From Gemmatimonadales bacterium (GTDB lineage: Bacteria > Gemmatimonadota > Gemmatimonadetes > Gemmatimonadales > GWC2-71-9): a stretch of 64,000 nt of DNA. Both the position numbers and the translations under genes were made by a program. Location: NCBI GenBank assembly GCA_036265815.1, contig DATAOI010000044.1:124001-188000 (forward strand), in the 5' to 3' direction. How positions within the stretch are numbered: position 1 is the first letter of the stretch; the number at the start of each line of letters is the position of its first letter. The notes beneath the pieces were generated by a model. It did not search any database, had not been told where the DNA came from, and saw only the letters and a list, made by a program, of their open reading frames with translations. Below are positions 63,124 through 64,000 of the stretch, piece by piece.

Positions 63124-63648
63124 TCAGAATGCCGCGCGCACGCCCACTGCCGTCGCGCCGGCGATGAGTTGTCCGACCAGCACGTCGCTGGGGTAGTGCA
63201 CGCCCAGCCGGATGCGGGAGAATCCCACGAGGGCGGCAAGAGTGGCCAGGGGAATCGACCAGTCCGGGAAGACGCCACCGTAGGCCAACGCCACCGCCAT
63301 GGAAGCCGTAGCGTGGCCCGACGGGAAGGAGAAGCGATCGGGATCCCGCACCAGGCCGGAATGCCGGCAGGTGATCGAGGGCCGGAGCCGCACCACCGTC
63401 CGCTTGACCAGCTGCACGATCAGGTGGGAGACCGCGAGCGTGACCAGCGCGGTGGCGGACGCTCGGTGGGCGGCACAGCAGGCGAACCAGGGCAGCCCGG
63501 CCGCGACAACACTCGGGCCGGTGCCTCCGAGGTGAGTCACCGCGGTCCAGGTCGCGCGCGCGCGCCGGGAGGCCGACGGCGCGATCGCGCAGCGGAGCAT
63601 GAGCGCCCGGTCATGGGCGCCGAGCCGTCCCAGCACGGCTATGGTCAT
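63124..63648 (-). CDS. PAP2-family membrane phosphatase
   Basis: 174 residues from ATG 63648; the longer frame to 63720 adds no conserved sequence. The three PAP2 motifs are present: KRTVVRLRP, FPSGHA and SRIRLGVHYPSD. Several TM segments (VVAAGLPWFACCAA, ALVTLAVSHLIVQLV, SMAVALAYGGVF, PLATLAALVGFS). It removes phosphate from lipid phosphates such as phosphatidate or undecaprenyl pyrophosphate. It lies upstream of the phosphate operon and is divergent from the glycosyltransferase gene. Confidence 0.88.
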   Translation of the reverse strand: MTIAVLGRLGAHDRALMLRCAIAPSASRRARATWTAVTHLGGTGPSVVAAGLPWFACCAAHRASATALVTLAVSHLIVQLVKRTVVRLRPSITCRHSGLVRDPDRFSFPSGHATASMAVALAYGGVFPDWSIPLATLAALVGFSRIRLGVHYPSDVLVGQLIAGATAVGVRAAF

Positions 63649-63746
63649 GTCTCCGCACTCTAAGAATCCAGCGCCACCGTCGTGGAGCGAGGAGGCCACG
63701 CTCGAGTAACGCCTTGGCACGCCTCAAGACGGCGATCGAAACCAGG

Positions 63747-63775
63747 CCGTCACCGGACCGTGACGGTGGTTGGAC
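63747..63775. promoter_or_regulatory. PHO-box-like repeat upstream of glycosyltransferase
   Basis: CCGTCAC, CCGTGAC and GTTGGAC lie at 11-bp spacing; CCGTCAC and GTGACGG also form a perfect 7-bp inverted repeat. About 35 bases before the glycosyltransferase ATG. CCGTCAC matches the first unit before pstC. Confidence 0.35.
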
Positions 63776-63808
63776 AGCTTGGCGCATCCAGAACCCGCCG
63801 GAGACTCG

Positions 63809-64000
63809 ATGCGCGTGCTGTTCTGTACAGACACGTACCCTCCGCAGGTCAACGGCGTATCGATCGTGACGGCACTCTCCGTCGCCGGGCTCACCCGGCT
63901 GGGCTGGGAGTGCGCCGTGGTGGCTCCGGACTACCCCGAGGCGGCTCGCGCGGAATGGCAGGGCGAGCCCAATCCGGCCGGCGTTGAGATCATGAGCCTG
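63809..64000 (+). CDS. Family-4 glycosyltransferase (partial, 5' end)
   Basis: First 64 residues of a GT4 enzyme; the rest is outside the window. MRVLFCTDTYPPQVNGVSIV ... VVAPDYPEAA is the N-terminal Rossmann start of GT-B transferases of the PimB/MgtA/SqdX group that add sugars to lipids. The ATG at 63809 follows GCCGGAGACTCG, a moderate ribosome-binding site. Neighbourhood with a PAP2 phosphatase and Pst genes suggests, but does not prove, a role in phosphate-free glycolipid synthesis. Confidence 0.85.
   Translation, partial: MRVLFCTDTYPPQVNGVSIVTALSVAGLTRLGWECAVVAPDYPEAARAEWQGEPNPAGVEIMSL

Noticed and set aside
1-64000. CRISPR arrays, insertion sequences, rRNA genes
   Set aside because: No regularly spaced identical repeats with unique spacers, no transposase reading frames, and no rRNA-like segments were seen. 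The tandem nonamer tracts are contiguous and lack spacers.

Overview
The window is 64 kb of GC-rich chromosome from a Gram-negative (didermic) bacterium. It encodes many outer-membrane barrels, lipoproteins and periplasmic proteins, a TonB-dependent receptor with a carboxypeptidase-like N-terminal domain, and Ser/Thr protein kinases with large extracytoplasmic C-termini, one of them fused to a SARP/BTAD regulator. This mix, together with the single tRNA lacking an encoded CCA, is most like Gemmatimonadota; that assignment is an inference from gene content, not from a marker-gene comparison. Coding density is high. Many neighbours overlap by 4 bases (ATGA or GTGA), so translational coupling is common.

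Layout, left to right. 0-7 kb: end of a trans-sulfuration PLP enzyme (minus), an HD-GYP response regulator, the amino-sugar pair glmM-glmS, an MBL-fold hydrolase, dtd and maf. 7-13 kb: a minus-strand lipoprotein-trpE-FHA/GAF/adenylate cyclase run and a divergent outer-membrane protein. 13-21 kb: a GspE/PilB ATPase with a C-terminal receiver domain coupled to a partial histidine operon (hisC, hisB, hisH, a Nudix gene, hisF) and a beta-helix secreted protein. 20.5-24 kb: a hybrid sensor kinase with no normal start codon for its full membrane region, and a hexapeptide acyltransferase. 24-27 kb: a plus-strand operon behind a near-perfect Fur box, made of a porin, a secreted FMN-binding protein, a small four-helix membrane protein and ApbE. 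This looks like a Fur-controlled extracytoplasmic flavin electron-transfer unit. 27-31.6 kb: tig-clpP-clpX-engB plus a secreted hypothetical.

31.9-41.1 kb has the form of a tRNA-associated island. An intact tRNA-Leu(UAG) stands at 41 kb and a 3' tRNA-Leu fragment in the same orientation at 31.9 kb. Between them are a lipoprotein and a three-gene coupled operon (BTAD-kinase fusion, kinase with TM and sensor region, Oar-like receptor). 41-48 kb: an M49-like lipoprotein metallopeptidase, small conserved genes, a DegP-type protease and dnaK. 48-53.6 kb: a small membrane protein, a LigD-type polymerase, rhomboid, deoC and a two-domain ALDH16-like dehydrogenase. 53.7-63 kb: a long minus-strand phosphate operon (OprO/P-like porin, two PstS, PstC, PstA, two PstB, PhoU, Ppx), followed by a PAP2 phosphatase and the start of a family-4 glycosyltransferase.

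The most unexpected structural signal is a family of 9-base tandem repeats (roughly GRCGGKAAR). They occur at the hisC/hisB junction, at the 5' end of engB and inside the ALDH16-like gene. In two of the three places they form long inverted repeats with a 45-55 base loop. A related hairpin built from a 10-base repeat separates the ALDH gene from ppx.
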